From Elephas maximus indicus (Eukaryota; Chordata; Mammalia; Proboscidea; Elephantidae): DNA of 64,000 bases. A program made the position numbers and the translations under genes. Under the pieces are notes generated by a model. It was not told where the DNA came from and made no database searches. It saw only the letters and a program-made list of their open reading frames with translations. The stretch lies in the NCBI RefSeq assembly GCF_024166365.1, contig NC_064822.1:142482823-142546822 (forward strand), in the 5' to 3' direction. Of this stretch, positions 55,200 to 64,000 are shown piece by piece (position 1 is the first letter of the stretch; every line of letters begins with the position of its first letter).

Positions 55200-57477
55200 T
55201 TCTGATGTTGTATCATCTTCTGCTAGTTGCAATGAAGATTCCATCACTGTTGGTAGCTGGAGCACTAAGAACCCCTGGCATGTTGTAGAGTGTAATTGCT
55301 AGAATTTTAATGAATAATGAAGGGAATGCTGTGCTGAGAGCAATATCTCAGGCTTTTCAGAGGTCAGAGGAGTACTCATGATGTGGAAAATACAATCGGA
55401 TGGCTCTTGTTGAGTGCCATTGATGCATTGCAGAAAGAAAATGAAAACTGGGAATGAATTACCAATTGAAGGTAGAGTGTGAAGGTCAGAGGGAGGTACT
55501 CTTGGAAGCCTATAAAGAGACTTCTGCAGCAGAGAGAGAGAGCAGAAAAGGCTAGTCTTAGCCCTAGGACTTAATCATAAGAGGAGCAGAACTCTAGACA
55601 GAATTCTCTACCCCAGCAAGTCTGCTATGCCAAAGTTAGGACCCTGGCTGGGAAGGAGAGGGACTCTGAGGCTTGGGATGGGGACATCTGAGTTGAAGCA
55701 TTTGAAAATCTTGAAACCCCAAGTCACCCTGAGCCATTTGGGCCTGCAGAAGTGACTCACTTTTCCCTGTTAGAGCCTATCTGCTTATTCTCTTCTGCAC
55801 ATGCCCACCCCCACTTGAAGATGATACGGAGGCCTCTGCCTTGCATTATTACAAGTTCTTTCCCCCTCCTCCCATCAATTCTTAGGTCTCTTCTTGGCCT
55901 CCAGACTGATAAGTAGGATTGAATTACAACATATCTCAGCTGGGGAAGTACTGCCTGCAAAGGGAGGAAAGGGGTTATATGCCAAAGGAGCTATAAGACT
56001 TAGTTACGTGACTGGCAATAGATAACCCGAAAAACCAAACCTGTTGCTGTTGAGTAGATTCCGACTCATGGCGACCATATAGGACAGAGTAGAACTGCCC
56101 CGTAGTGTTTCCAAGGAGCGCCTGGTGGATTTGAACTGCTGACCTTTTGGTTAGCAGCTATAGCACTTAACCACTACATTACCAGGTAAAAATAAAAGAG
56201 TACAAATGCTAGAAAATCAAGGGAAGAATATTGGATAAGAAGGGTTTTATTGTATGGGAGCACTCTCCTGTGATATTAGATTTTACAGCAGGGTAGGAAC
56301 TGAGGGAGATGGTACTAACACTGCTACCTTGGGGAAAGTCATGGTCAACACTAAGTGAAGCAGAAATGTCAAAACTGCCATGTCAGTGAGTGGAAGAAGA
56401 GATCAGAAGGCTCAGGGAAGTGTGTGTGCTAAAGAGAGCAACTATCTTTATAAAGCTGGAAACTAAGTTTGTTCTACAGAATGGTCCAGAGGACAGTAAG
56501 TTTACCAAACTGATAAGGAATATGCTGGTGTGAGGGCCATCCCCATCACTAGAAACTCTGTAGTGGCTCTACTCTGTAAGCTACGGGGCTGACAGTAGGA
56601 GATGCTGTTACAAAATGGATTTAAGAATAGCAGTTTGCATGAGATGATGGCAAAATAATAGAGACCAGGTGGCAGTCTAACTTTGAGATTGAAGTTGGGG
56701 TGGTTACCACAGTGAGCAACAAGGTTAGAGTAGCAACAAGGGGGTCCAGATCAATGGAAAGCTATGGAGATTTATAATTGAACATGGCATCCCTAGGGGC
56801 AAGACAGATGGACATCCAACAAGGGTGTATTCCAGTAAAAAGAAATCAAGGGTGGATGATCAAAAGTTGGAGGGCAGCTGACCCAATAAGAAGTCAATTT
56901 ATGGACCTGAGCCAGTTTTCAGACACGGAGCCACTTGACTGGGAGAGTCTCAGTGCCGCGTAAGAATGGATCCTACATACTCTGGTAAGTATGTTCGTTA
57001 AATACTGCCCCAGGCCTTCCCTAAAGAGACTGTGCACATTTACTTGGGTAGCTATACATTTGGCAAAGCAGAATACCCAAATATTTTGAGGACTGTGAGA
57101 CACAGGTCTGAGCTGACTTTGATAATAATGGATCTAAAACATTATCCTGGGCCCCTTGATAGAGTGGAGGTATATGAAGGGCAAGTAATAATGAAATTGT
57201 GGCAAGATTCAGCTCAGAATGAATCCACTAGGTCCACAAATCCACTTGATAGTCATTTCCTAGTGTTAAATATATAATTGGAATACACATAGTTGATAAT
57301 TGGCAGAAGCTATACATTGGCCTGTGGGGTGAGTGCCATCACGGTGGGGAAGGCTACCTGAAGCTTACGAAACGGCACCTCTCCCCATTTCCAAGATAGA
57401 GTAAATAAATAAATGGAGTACATAAAGAGCAATATTGCACAACTGGGGAAGGGGAATAGCAGAGATTAGGGCCATTC
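55200..57477 (+). pseudogene. ERV-L gag and protease remnant
   Basis: Plus-strand internal region of an ERV-L provirus. Gag-like text starts near 55250 (AGCACTAAGAACCCCTGGCA, AATATCTCAGGCTTTTCAG) and continues through 55400-56030. The protease end is recognised from ILRTVRHRSELTL at about 57075, and from ATTGGAATACACATAGTTGA and GCAGAGATTAGGGCC, which lead into the reverse transcriptase start. All frames have stops. It is interrupted by an AfroSINE at 56030 and cut at 57477 by an L1 3' end, so the polymerase and integrase are absent. ERV-L elements lack env. This is an old, dead provirus half. Confidence 0.68.
56030..56187 (-). mobile_element. AfroSINE
   Basis: Reversed short-middle copy, AAACCTGTTGCTGTTGAG to CTTAACCACTACATTACCAGG. 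Inserted in the ERV-L remnant. Confidence 0.92.
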
Positions 57478-58354
57478 TTTTTTAAAATATAATTTTTATT
57501 TATTTTGTTGTTGTTGTAGAGGATATACCCACCAAAACATACACCAATTCAATAGTTTCTACATGTACTATTTAGTGACATTGATTACATTCTTCCAGTT
57601 GTGTAACCATTTTCATCCTCCTGAGTTGTTCCTCCCCATTAACATAAATTCCCTGCTATCTAAGGTTCCTATCTAATCTTTGCAGTTGCTGTTGACAATT
57701 TGATTCCGTGAAGATCTTAAAAGAGCATAACACTCAAGGCAGATATTTTTTACTAATTATTAAGCTAAACTATTTTTTTTTTTTTTTTGGTTTTAAGAAG
57801 ACTTCAGGGGATATTTTTGGCTTAAGTTTTAAAAATTATCTCAGGGTAGTAGTTTCAGGGATTTATTCTACGCAAGAAGTCTGGAGTCCATGAAAATTTG
57901 AAATTCTGTTCTTCATTTCCCCCTCTTGATTAGAATTCTTCTATGGAATCTTTGAACAAAATGTTCAGTAATGGTAGCTGGGCACCATCCAGTACTTCTA
58001 GTCTCATGGCAAAGGAGGCAGTTGTTCATGGAGGCAATTAGCCACACATTCTATTTCCTCTTCCTATTCATGACTCTCCTTCCTCTGTTGTTCCAGGCAA
58101 ATAAAGACCAATTGTTCTTTGGATGGTCACTTGTAAGTTTTTAAGACCCCACAATGACTTTTAAGACTACACAATGAACTAGGAGATAGAACAGAAGCCC
58201 TAAACATGTTATTAGGCCAATTAATTGGCATGTTCTGTGAAACCATGACCTAAACCTCCAAACTAAAAAAGCATATCCCATGAGGTTTGGTGTTACATAA
58301 GCAGCCTCAGCAGCTACTCTTTCTTTTTCTTTTTTGTAAGTATATCTATCACAC
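57478..58354 (-). mobile_element. L1 3' UTR, 5'-truncated
   Basis: Begins with TTTTTTAAAATATAATTTTT, then GTAGAGGATATACCCACC and AGTTGTGTAACCATTTTCATCC, and ends near TATATCTATCACAC. A T17 run lies at about 57773-57789. It is the same type as the small piece at 17521, and a different 3' UTR from the two L1s that follow. Confidence 0.75.
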
Positions 58355-60505
58355 TTTTTTTTTTTAATTTTTATTGTATTTTAAGCGAAAGTTTACAAAT
58401 CAAGTTAGTCTCTCATACAAAAATTTATATACACCTTGCTATGTACTCCTCATTGCTCTCCCCCAATGAGATAGCACACTCCTTCTCTCCACGCTGTACT
58501 TCCGTGTCCATTCAACCAGCTTCTGTCCCCCTCGGCCTTCACATCCCCCCTCCAGACAGGAGCTGCCCATATAGTCTCATGTGTCTCCTTGATCTAATAG
58601 GCTCACTCTTCACCAGTATTATTTTCTATCTTATAGTCCAGTCCAATCCCTGTCTGAAGAGTTGGCTTTGGGAGTGGTTCCTGTCTTGGGCTAACAGGTC
58701 TGGGGACTATGACCTTCGGGGTCCTTCTAGTCTCAGACCATTAAGTCTGGTCTTTTTACAAAAGTTTGAGGTCTGCATCCCACTGTTCTCCTGCTCCTTC
58801 AGGGATTCTCTGTTGTGTTCCCTGTCATGGCAGTCATCGGTTGTAGCCAGACACCGTCTAGTTCTTCTGGTCTCAGGCTGATGTAGTCTCTGATTAATGT
58901 TGGCCCTTTCTTTCTCTTGGGCTAATAATTACCTTGTGTCTTTGGTGTTCTTCATTCTCCTTTGCTCTGTGTGGATTGAGACCAATTGATGCATCTTAGA
59001 TGGCAGCATGCTAGCGTTTAAGACCCCGGACACCACTCTCCAAGGTGAGATGCAGAATGTTTTCTTAGATTTTATTATGCCAATTGACCTAGATGTCCCT
59101 TGAAACCACAGTCCCCAAACCCCCACCTCTCCTATGTTGGCCTTCAAAGCATTTTGTTTGTTCAGGAACCTTCTTTGCTTTTGGTTTAGTACAGTTGTTC
59201 TGACCTCTCCTCTATTGTGTGTTGTCTTTCCCTTCACCTAAATTAGTTCTTGTCTGCTGTCTAATTAGCGAGTCCCCCTTTCCCTTCCTCCCTCCTTCCC
59301 CACTCTCGTAACCATCAAAGAATATTTTCTTCTCTGTTTAAACTGTTTCTTGAGTTCTTATAATAGTGGTCTCATACAATATTTTTCCTTTTGCAACTGA
59401 CTAATTTCATTCAGCATAATGCCTTCCATATTCTTCCATGTTATGAAATGTTTCACAGATTAGTTGTTCTTTATCGATGCATAGTATTCCATTGAATATA
59501 CCATAATTTATTCATCCATTGATGGGCACCTTGGTTACTTTCATCTTCTTGCTATTGTAAACAGTGCTGCAATGAACATGGGTGTGCATACATCTGTTTG
59601 TGTAAAGACTATTTCTCTATGATATATTCCAAAGAGTGGGATTGCTGGATCAGATGGTAGTTCTTCTGGCTTTTTAAGGAAGCGCCAGATCGATTTCCAA
59701 AGTGGTTGTACCATTTTGCATTTCCACCAGCAGTGTATAAGTGTTCCAGTCTTTCCACAACCTCTCCAACATTTATTATTTTGTGTTTTTTGGATTAACG
59801 CCAACCTTGTTGGAGTGAGATGGAATCTCATTGTGGTTTTGATTTGCAATTCTCTAATGGCTAATGATCGTGAGCATTTCCTCATGTATCTGTTAGCTAT
59901 CTGAATGTCTTCTTTAGTGAAGTTCGTGTTCATATCCTTTGCTCATCTTTTAATTGGGTTATTTGTCTTTTTTGTTGTTGAGTTTTTGCAGTAACATGTA
60001 GATTTTAGAGATCAGCCGCTGATTGGAAATGTCATGCTAAAAAAATTTTCCCAATCTGTAGGTAATCTTTTTACGCTTTTGGTGAAGTCTTTGGTTGAGA
60101 GTAGGTGTTTGACTTTTAGGAGCTCCCAGTTATCTAATTTCTCTTCTGGTGTTTGTACATTTCTAGTAATGTTTTGCACACTGTTTATGCCATGTATTAG
60201 GGCTCCTAGTGTTGTCCCTATTTTTTCTTCCTTGATCTTTATCATTTTAGATTTTATGTTTAGGTCTTTGATCCATTTTGAGTTAGTTTTTGTGCATGGT
60301 GTGAGGTATGGGTCTTGTTTCATTTTTTTGCAGATGGCTATTCAGTTATGCCAGCACCATTTATTAAAGATACTGTCTTTTCCCCATTTAACTGACTTGG
60401 GGCATTTGTCAAATATCAGCTGCCCATATGTGGATGGATTTATGTCTGGATTCGCAATTCTGTTCCATTGGTCTATGTGTCTGCTGTTGTACCAGTACCA
60501 GGTTG
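58355..60505 (-). mobile_element. L1, ORF2 C-terminus and 3' UTR, 5' side cut
   Basis: The reversed poly-A start TTTTTTTTTTAATTTTTATTG at 58352 is followed by a ~1.2 kb 3' UTR. ORF2 C-terminal remnants follow at 59933-59541, with the zinc-knuckle [18 protein letters not shown], and at 60323-60012. It stops at 60505 in the middle of ORF2 (GTACCAGTACCAGGTTG), where a second L1 starts. Frameshifts separate the ORF2 pieces, so it is older than its neighbour. Confidence 0.92.
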
Positions 60506-61426
60506 TTTTTTTTTAATTTTTATTAAGCTTCAAGTGAACATTTACCATTCCAATCAGTCTGTCACATGTAGGTTTACATACATCTTACTCCCTTCTCCCA
60601 CTTGCTCTCCCCCTATTGAGTCAGCCCTTTCAGTCTCTCGTTTCGTGCCAATTTTGCCATCTTCCCTCTCTCTCTATCTTCCCATCCCCCCTCCAGTCAA
60701 GAGTTGCCAACACACTCTCCAGTGTCCACCTAATTTAATTGGCTCACTCTTCATCAGCATCTCTCTCCCCACCGCTGACCAGTCCTTTTCATGCCTGATG
60801 AGTTGTCTTTGGGGATGGTTCCTGTCCTGTGCCATCAGAAGTTCTGGGGAGCATTGTCTCTGGGGTTCCTCTAGTCACATTTATATCATTAGGTATGGTC
60901 TTTTTATGAGAATTTGGGGTCTGTATCGCATTGGCCTCCTGCTCCCTCAGGAGTTGTCTGTTGTGCTCCCTAGCAGGACAGACATCGATTGTGGCCGGGC
61001 ACCAACTAGTTCTTCTGGTCTCAGGATAATGTAGGTCTCTGGTTCATGTGGCCCTTTCTGTCTCTTGGGTTCTTAGTTGTCATGTGGCCTTGGTGTTCTT
61101 CCTTTGCCTTTGCTCCAGGTGGGTTGAGACCAATTGATGTATCTTAGATGGCCGCTTGTTGGCATTTAGGACCCCAGGCGCCACAATTCAAAGTGGGATG
61201 CAGAATGTTTTCATAATAGCATTATTTTGCCTGTTGACTTAGAAGTCTTCTCAAACCATGTTCCCCAGACCCCAGCCCCTGCTTCGCTGACCTTTGAAGC
61301 TTTCATTTTATCCCGGAAACCTCTTTGCTTTTAGTCCAGTCCAATTAGGCTGACCTTCCTTGTATTGTGTGTTGTCTTTCCCTTCACCCAAAGCAGTTCT
61401 TATCTACTGATTGATCAATAAAAAAA

Positions 61427-61455
61427 CCCTCTCCCTCCCTCCCTCCCTCCCCCCT
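61427..61455 (-). repeat. G-rich polypurine tract in L1 3' UTR
   Basis: The plus strand reads CCCTCTCCCTCCCTCCC and continues. So the L1 RNA strand has at least five runs of three or more G separated by single A. This could fold as a G-quadruplex, a known property of L1 3' UTRs. The older L1 has a similar but less regular tract at 59266-59298. Confidence 0.85.
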
Positions 61456-61507
61456 TTGTAACCACAAAAGTATGTGTTCTTCTCTGTTTTTTCTATTTCT
61501 CAAGATC

Positions 61508-62881
61508 TTATAATAGTGGTCTTATACAATATTTGTCCTTTTGCCTCTGACTCATTTCGCTCAGCATAATGTCTTCCAGATTCCTCCATGTTATGAAATG
61601 TTTCACAGATTTGTCACTGTTCTTTATCGATGCGTAGTATTCCATTGTGTGAATATACCACAGTTTATTTACCCATTCATCCGTTGATGGACATCTTGGT
61701 TGCTTCCAGCTTTTTGCTATTGTAAACAGAGCTGCAATAAACATGGGTGTGCATATGTCTGTTTGTGTGAAGGCTCTTGTATCTCTAGGGTATATTCCGA
61801 GGAGTGGGATTTCTGGGTTGTATGGTAGTTCTATTTCTAACTGTTTCAGATAACGCCAGATGGATTTCCAAAGTGGTTGTACCATTTTACAATCCCACCA
61901 GCAGTGTATGAGAGTTCCAATCTCTCCGCAGCCTCTCCAACATTTATTATTTTGTGTTTTTTGGATTAATGCTAGTCTAGTTGGTGTGAGATGGAATCTC
62001 ATTGTAGTTTTAATTTGCATTTCTCTAATGGCTAATGATCGGGAGCATTTTCTCATGTATCTGTTGGCTGCCTGAGTATCTTCTTTAGTGAAATGTGTGT
62101 TCATATCCTTTGCCCACTTCTTGATTGGGTTGCTTGTCTTTTTGTGGTTGAGTTTTGACAGAATCATGTAGATTTTAGAGATCAGGCGCTGGTCTGAGAT
62201 GTCATAGCTGAATATTCTTTCCCAGTCTGTAGGTGGTCTTTTTACTTTTTTGGTGAAGTCTTTAGATGAGCATAGGTGTTTGATTTTTAGGAGCTCCCAG
62301 TTATCTGGTTTCTCTTCGTCATTTTTGGTAATGTTTTGTATTCTGTTTATGCCTTGAATTAGGGCTCCTAGGGTTGTCCCTATTTTTTCTTCCATGATCT
62401 TTATCGTTTTAGTCTTTATGTTTAGGTCTTTGATCCACTTGGAGTTAGTTTTTGTGCATGGTGTGAGGTATGGGTCCTGTTTCATTCTTTTGCAAATGGA
62501 TATCCAGGTATGCCAGCACCATTTGGTAAAAAGACTATCATTTCCCCAATTTACTGACACTGGTCCTTTGTCAAATATCAGCTGCTCATACATGGATGGA
62601 TTTATATCTGGGTTCTCAATTCTGTTCCATTGGTCTATGTGCCTGTTGTTGTACCAGTACCAGGCTGTTTTGACTACTGTAGCTGTATAATAGGTTCTGA
62701 AATCAGGTAGAGTGAGGCCTCCCACTTTCTTCTTCTTTTTCAGTAATGCTTTGCTTATCCGGGGGTTCTTTCCCTTCCATATGAAATTAGTGATTTTTTT
62801 CTCTATCCCCTTAAAATATGACATTGGTATTTGGATTGGAAGTGTGTTATATGTATAGATGGCTTTTGGTAGAATAGACAT
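61508..62881 (-). pseudogene. L1 ORF2p C-terminal part, 457 codons open
   Basis: L1 ORF2p is the endonuclease-reverse transcriptase that copies L1 RNA into DNA at nicked chromosomal sites. This open frame starts MSILPKAIYTYNTLPIQIP after the polymerase domain and reaches the normal C-terminus. It includes IWKGKNPRISKALLKKKKKV (residues ~35-54), the segment [20 protein letters not shown] and the cysteine motif [18 protein letters not shown] (C-X3-C-X7-H-X4-C, about residues 317-334). The Met is internal: the same frame is open upstream to about 63017, where a one-base loss breaks it from the RT domain. I call it part of a broken ORF2, not a host gene. Confidence 0.93.
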
Positions 62882-63015
62882 TTTTACTATGTTAAGTCTT
62901 CCTATCCATGAGCAGGGTATGTTCTTCCACTTAAGTATGTCCTTTTGAATTTCTTGTAGCAGAGTTTTATAGTTTTCTTTGTATAGGTCTTTTACATCCT
63001 TGGTAAGATTTATTC

Positions 63016-63734
63016 CTAGTATTTTATCTTCTTGGGGGCTACTGTGAATGGTATTGATTTGGTTATTTCCTCTTCGGTGTTCTTTTTGTTGATGTAGAGG
63101 AATCCAAGTGATTTTTGTATGTTTATTTTATAACCTGAGACTCTTCCAAACTCTTCTATTAGTTTCAGTAGTTTTCTGGAGGATTCCTTAGGGTTTTCCA
63201 TGTATACGATCATGTCATCTGCAAATAGTGATAGCTTTACTTCCTCCTTGCCAATCTGGATACCCTTTATTTCTTTGTCTAGCCTAATTGCCCTGGCTAG
63301 GACTTCAAAACGATGTTAAATAAGAGTGGTGATAAAGGGCATCCTTGTCTGGTTCCCGTTCTCAGGGGAAATGCTTTCAGGTTCTCTCCATTTAGAGTGA
63401 TATTGGCTGTTGGCTTTGCATATAAAAAAAAAAAAATTTAGATGCCCTTTATTATGTTGAGGAATTTACCTTCAATTCCTATTTTGGTAAGGGTTTTTAT
63501 CATAAATGGGTGTTGAACTTTGTCAAATGCCTTTTCTGCATCTATTGATAAGATCATGTGGTTTTTATCTTTTGTTTTATTTATGTGATGGATTACATTA
63601 ATGGTTTTTCTGATATTAAACCAGCCTTGCATACCTGGTATAAATCCCACTTGATCTGGGTGAATTATTTTTTTGATGTGTTGTTGGATTCTATTGGCTA
63701 GAATTTTGTTGAGGATTTTTGCATCTATGTTCAT
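63016..63734 (-). pseudogene. L1 ORF2 reverse transcriptase, broken
   Basis: The polymerase part of the same ORF2. 63734-63438 carries [20 protein letters not shown] and the motif A segment [16 protein letters not shown]. The [12 protein letters not shown] motif is near 63330 in another frame, and the catalytic FADD is at 63225-63214, just before 63213-63016. All the key RT residues are present, but an A-rich insertion and one-base losses split the frame. More N-terminal RT text continues to 64000. Confidence 0.9.
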
Positions 63735-64000
63735 GAGGGATATAGGTCTAAAATTTTCTTTTTTTGTAATGTCTTTACCTGGTTTTGGTATCAGGGAGAG
63801 GGTAGCTTCATAGAATGAGTTGGGTAGTATTCCGTCTTGTTCTATGCTTTGAAATACCTTCAGTAGTAGTGGTGTTAAGTCTTCTCTGAAGGTTTGGTAG
63901 AACTCTGCAGTGAAGCCGTCTGGGCCAGGACTTTTTTTTGTTGGAAGTTTTTTGATTACCGTTTCAATCTCTTTTTTTGTTATGGGTCTATTTAGTTGTT

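Larger units (their letters stand above)
60506..64000 (-). mobile_element. Young L1, 3' UTR and ORF2, runs off the window
   Basis: The reversed tail TTTTTTTTAATTTTTATTAAGC at 60508 is followed by a 3' UTR of ~1 kb, with a G-rich tract on the coding strand, and then ORF2 from 61508 to beyond 64000. ORF2 has its RT and C-terminal domains. Disruptions are few: one-base losses near 63018 and 63310 and an A-rich insertion at 63421-63438. It is the youngest L1 in the window. The rest, and possibly a 5' end, lie outside. Confidence 0.95.

Noticed and set aside
58441..58881. 146-codon plus-strand open frame
   Set aside because: It is the antisense of the L1 3' UTR. The homologous frame recurs at 15838-16086 in another L1 copy, so it is a property of the repeat.
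60468..61034. 188-codon plus-strand open frame with hydrophobic Ser/Pro-rich stretches
   Set aside because: It is the antisense of an L1 3' UTR and ORF2 end. The low stop frequency follows from the pyrimidine-rich strand and is not evidence of a membrane protein.
1..64000. A CRISPR, toxin-antitoxin, phage or other compact prokaryotic-style system
   Set aside because: The whole window has mammalian composition and repeats. No regularly spaced direct repeats and no operon-like arrangement of genes is present.

Overview
The window looks like intergenic or deep intronic DNA from an afrotherian mammal, most likely an elephant or another paenungulate. The evidence is the repeat content. About twenty-five copies or pieces of the tRNA-derived AfroSINE are present, with a head reading GGAGCCCTGGTGGCACAG and a tail around ACTCATAGCGACCCTATAGG. 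There are many copies of the afrotherian RTE-type LINE whose 3' end reads GGCACCTAACAACAACAAC. Older placental repeats are also present: L1M, L2, MIR, MER5A, MLT1/MaLR LTRs and ERV-L. I found no convincing complete host gene, no tRNA or rRNA gene, no CpG island and no CRISPR. The species call is inference; the repeat families are recognised from memory, not from a database search.

Layout. 1-1460 is an old minus-strand L1 carrying two AfroSINEs at one target site. 1694-3011 holds two RTE pieces, the second with its whole reverse transcriptase deleted. 3012-5124 is mostly unique sequence with one exon-like segment at 3723-3789. 5125-6250 is MIR sequence peppered with five minus-strand AfroSINEs. 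6357-9118 is a minus-strand ERV-L 3' half (RNase H, integrase, LTR) abutting a plus-strand MaLR 3' end and LTR. 9119-17800 is unique sequence with an RTE, L1M, L2 and SINE pieces and an unclassified repeat pair. 17812-26165 is one ancient plus-strand L1 split by two RTE LINEs and two AfroSINEs. 26166-40200 is mainly unique sequence with L2, MIR, MER5A and two MLT1 LTRs.

40197-44860 contains RTE copies, including an inverted pair around an L1 3' end. 44885-51725 is SINE-, MIR- and L2-rich unique DNA with one SINE-in-SINE nest. 52072-53868 is the best preserved RTE reverse transcriptase. 53869-57477 has an ERV-L-type LTR inside a MIR, then a plus-strand ERV-L gag-protease remnant. 57478-64000 is a stack of three minus-strand L1 elements, the last and youngest running off the window end with a 457-codon ORF2 fragment.

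How the parts work together: the RTE and L1 reverse transcriptases are the enzymes that would have copied themselves and, judging by the shared tail, the AfroSINEs. All copies here are broken by stops, frameshifts or truncation. I see no new functional system. The value of the window is its insertion stratigraphy, a few chimeric or deleted element types, and two weak exon candidates.
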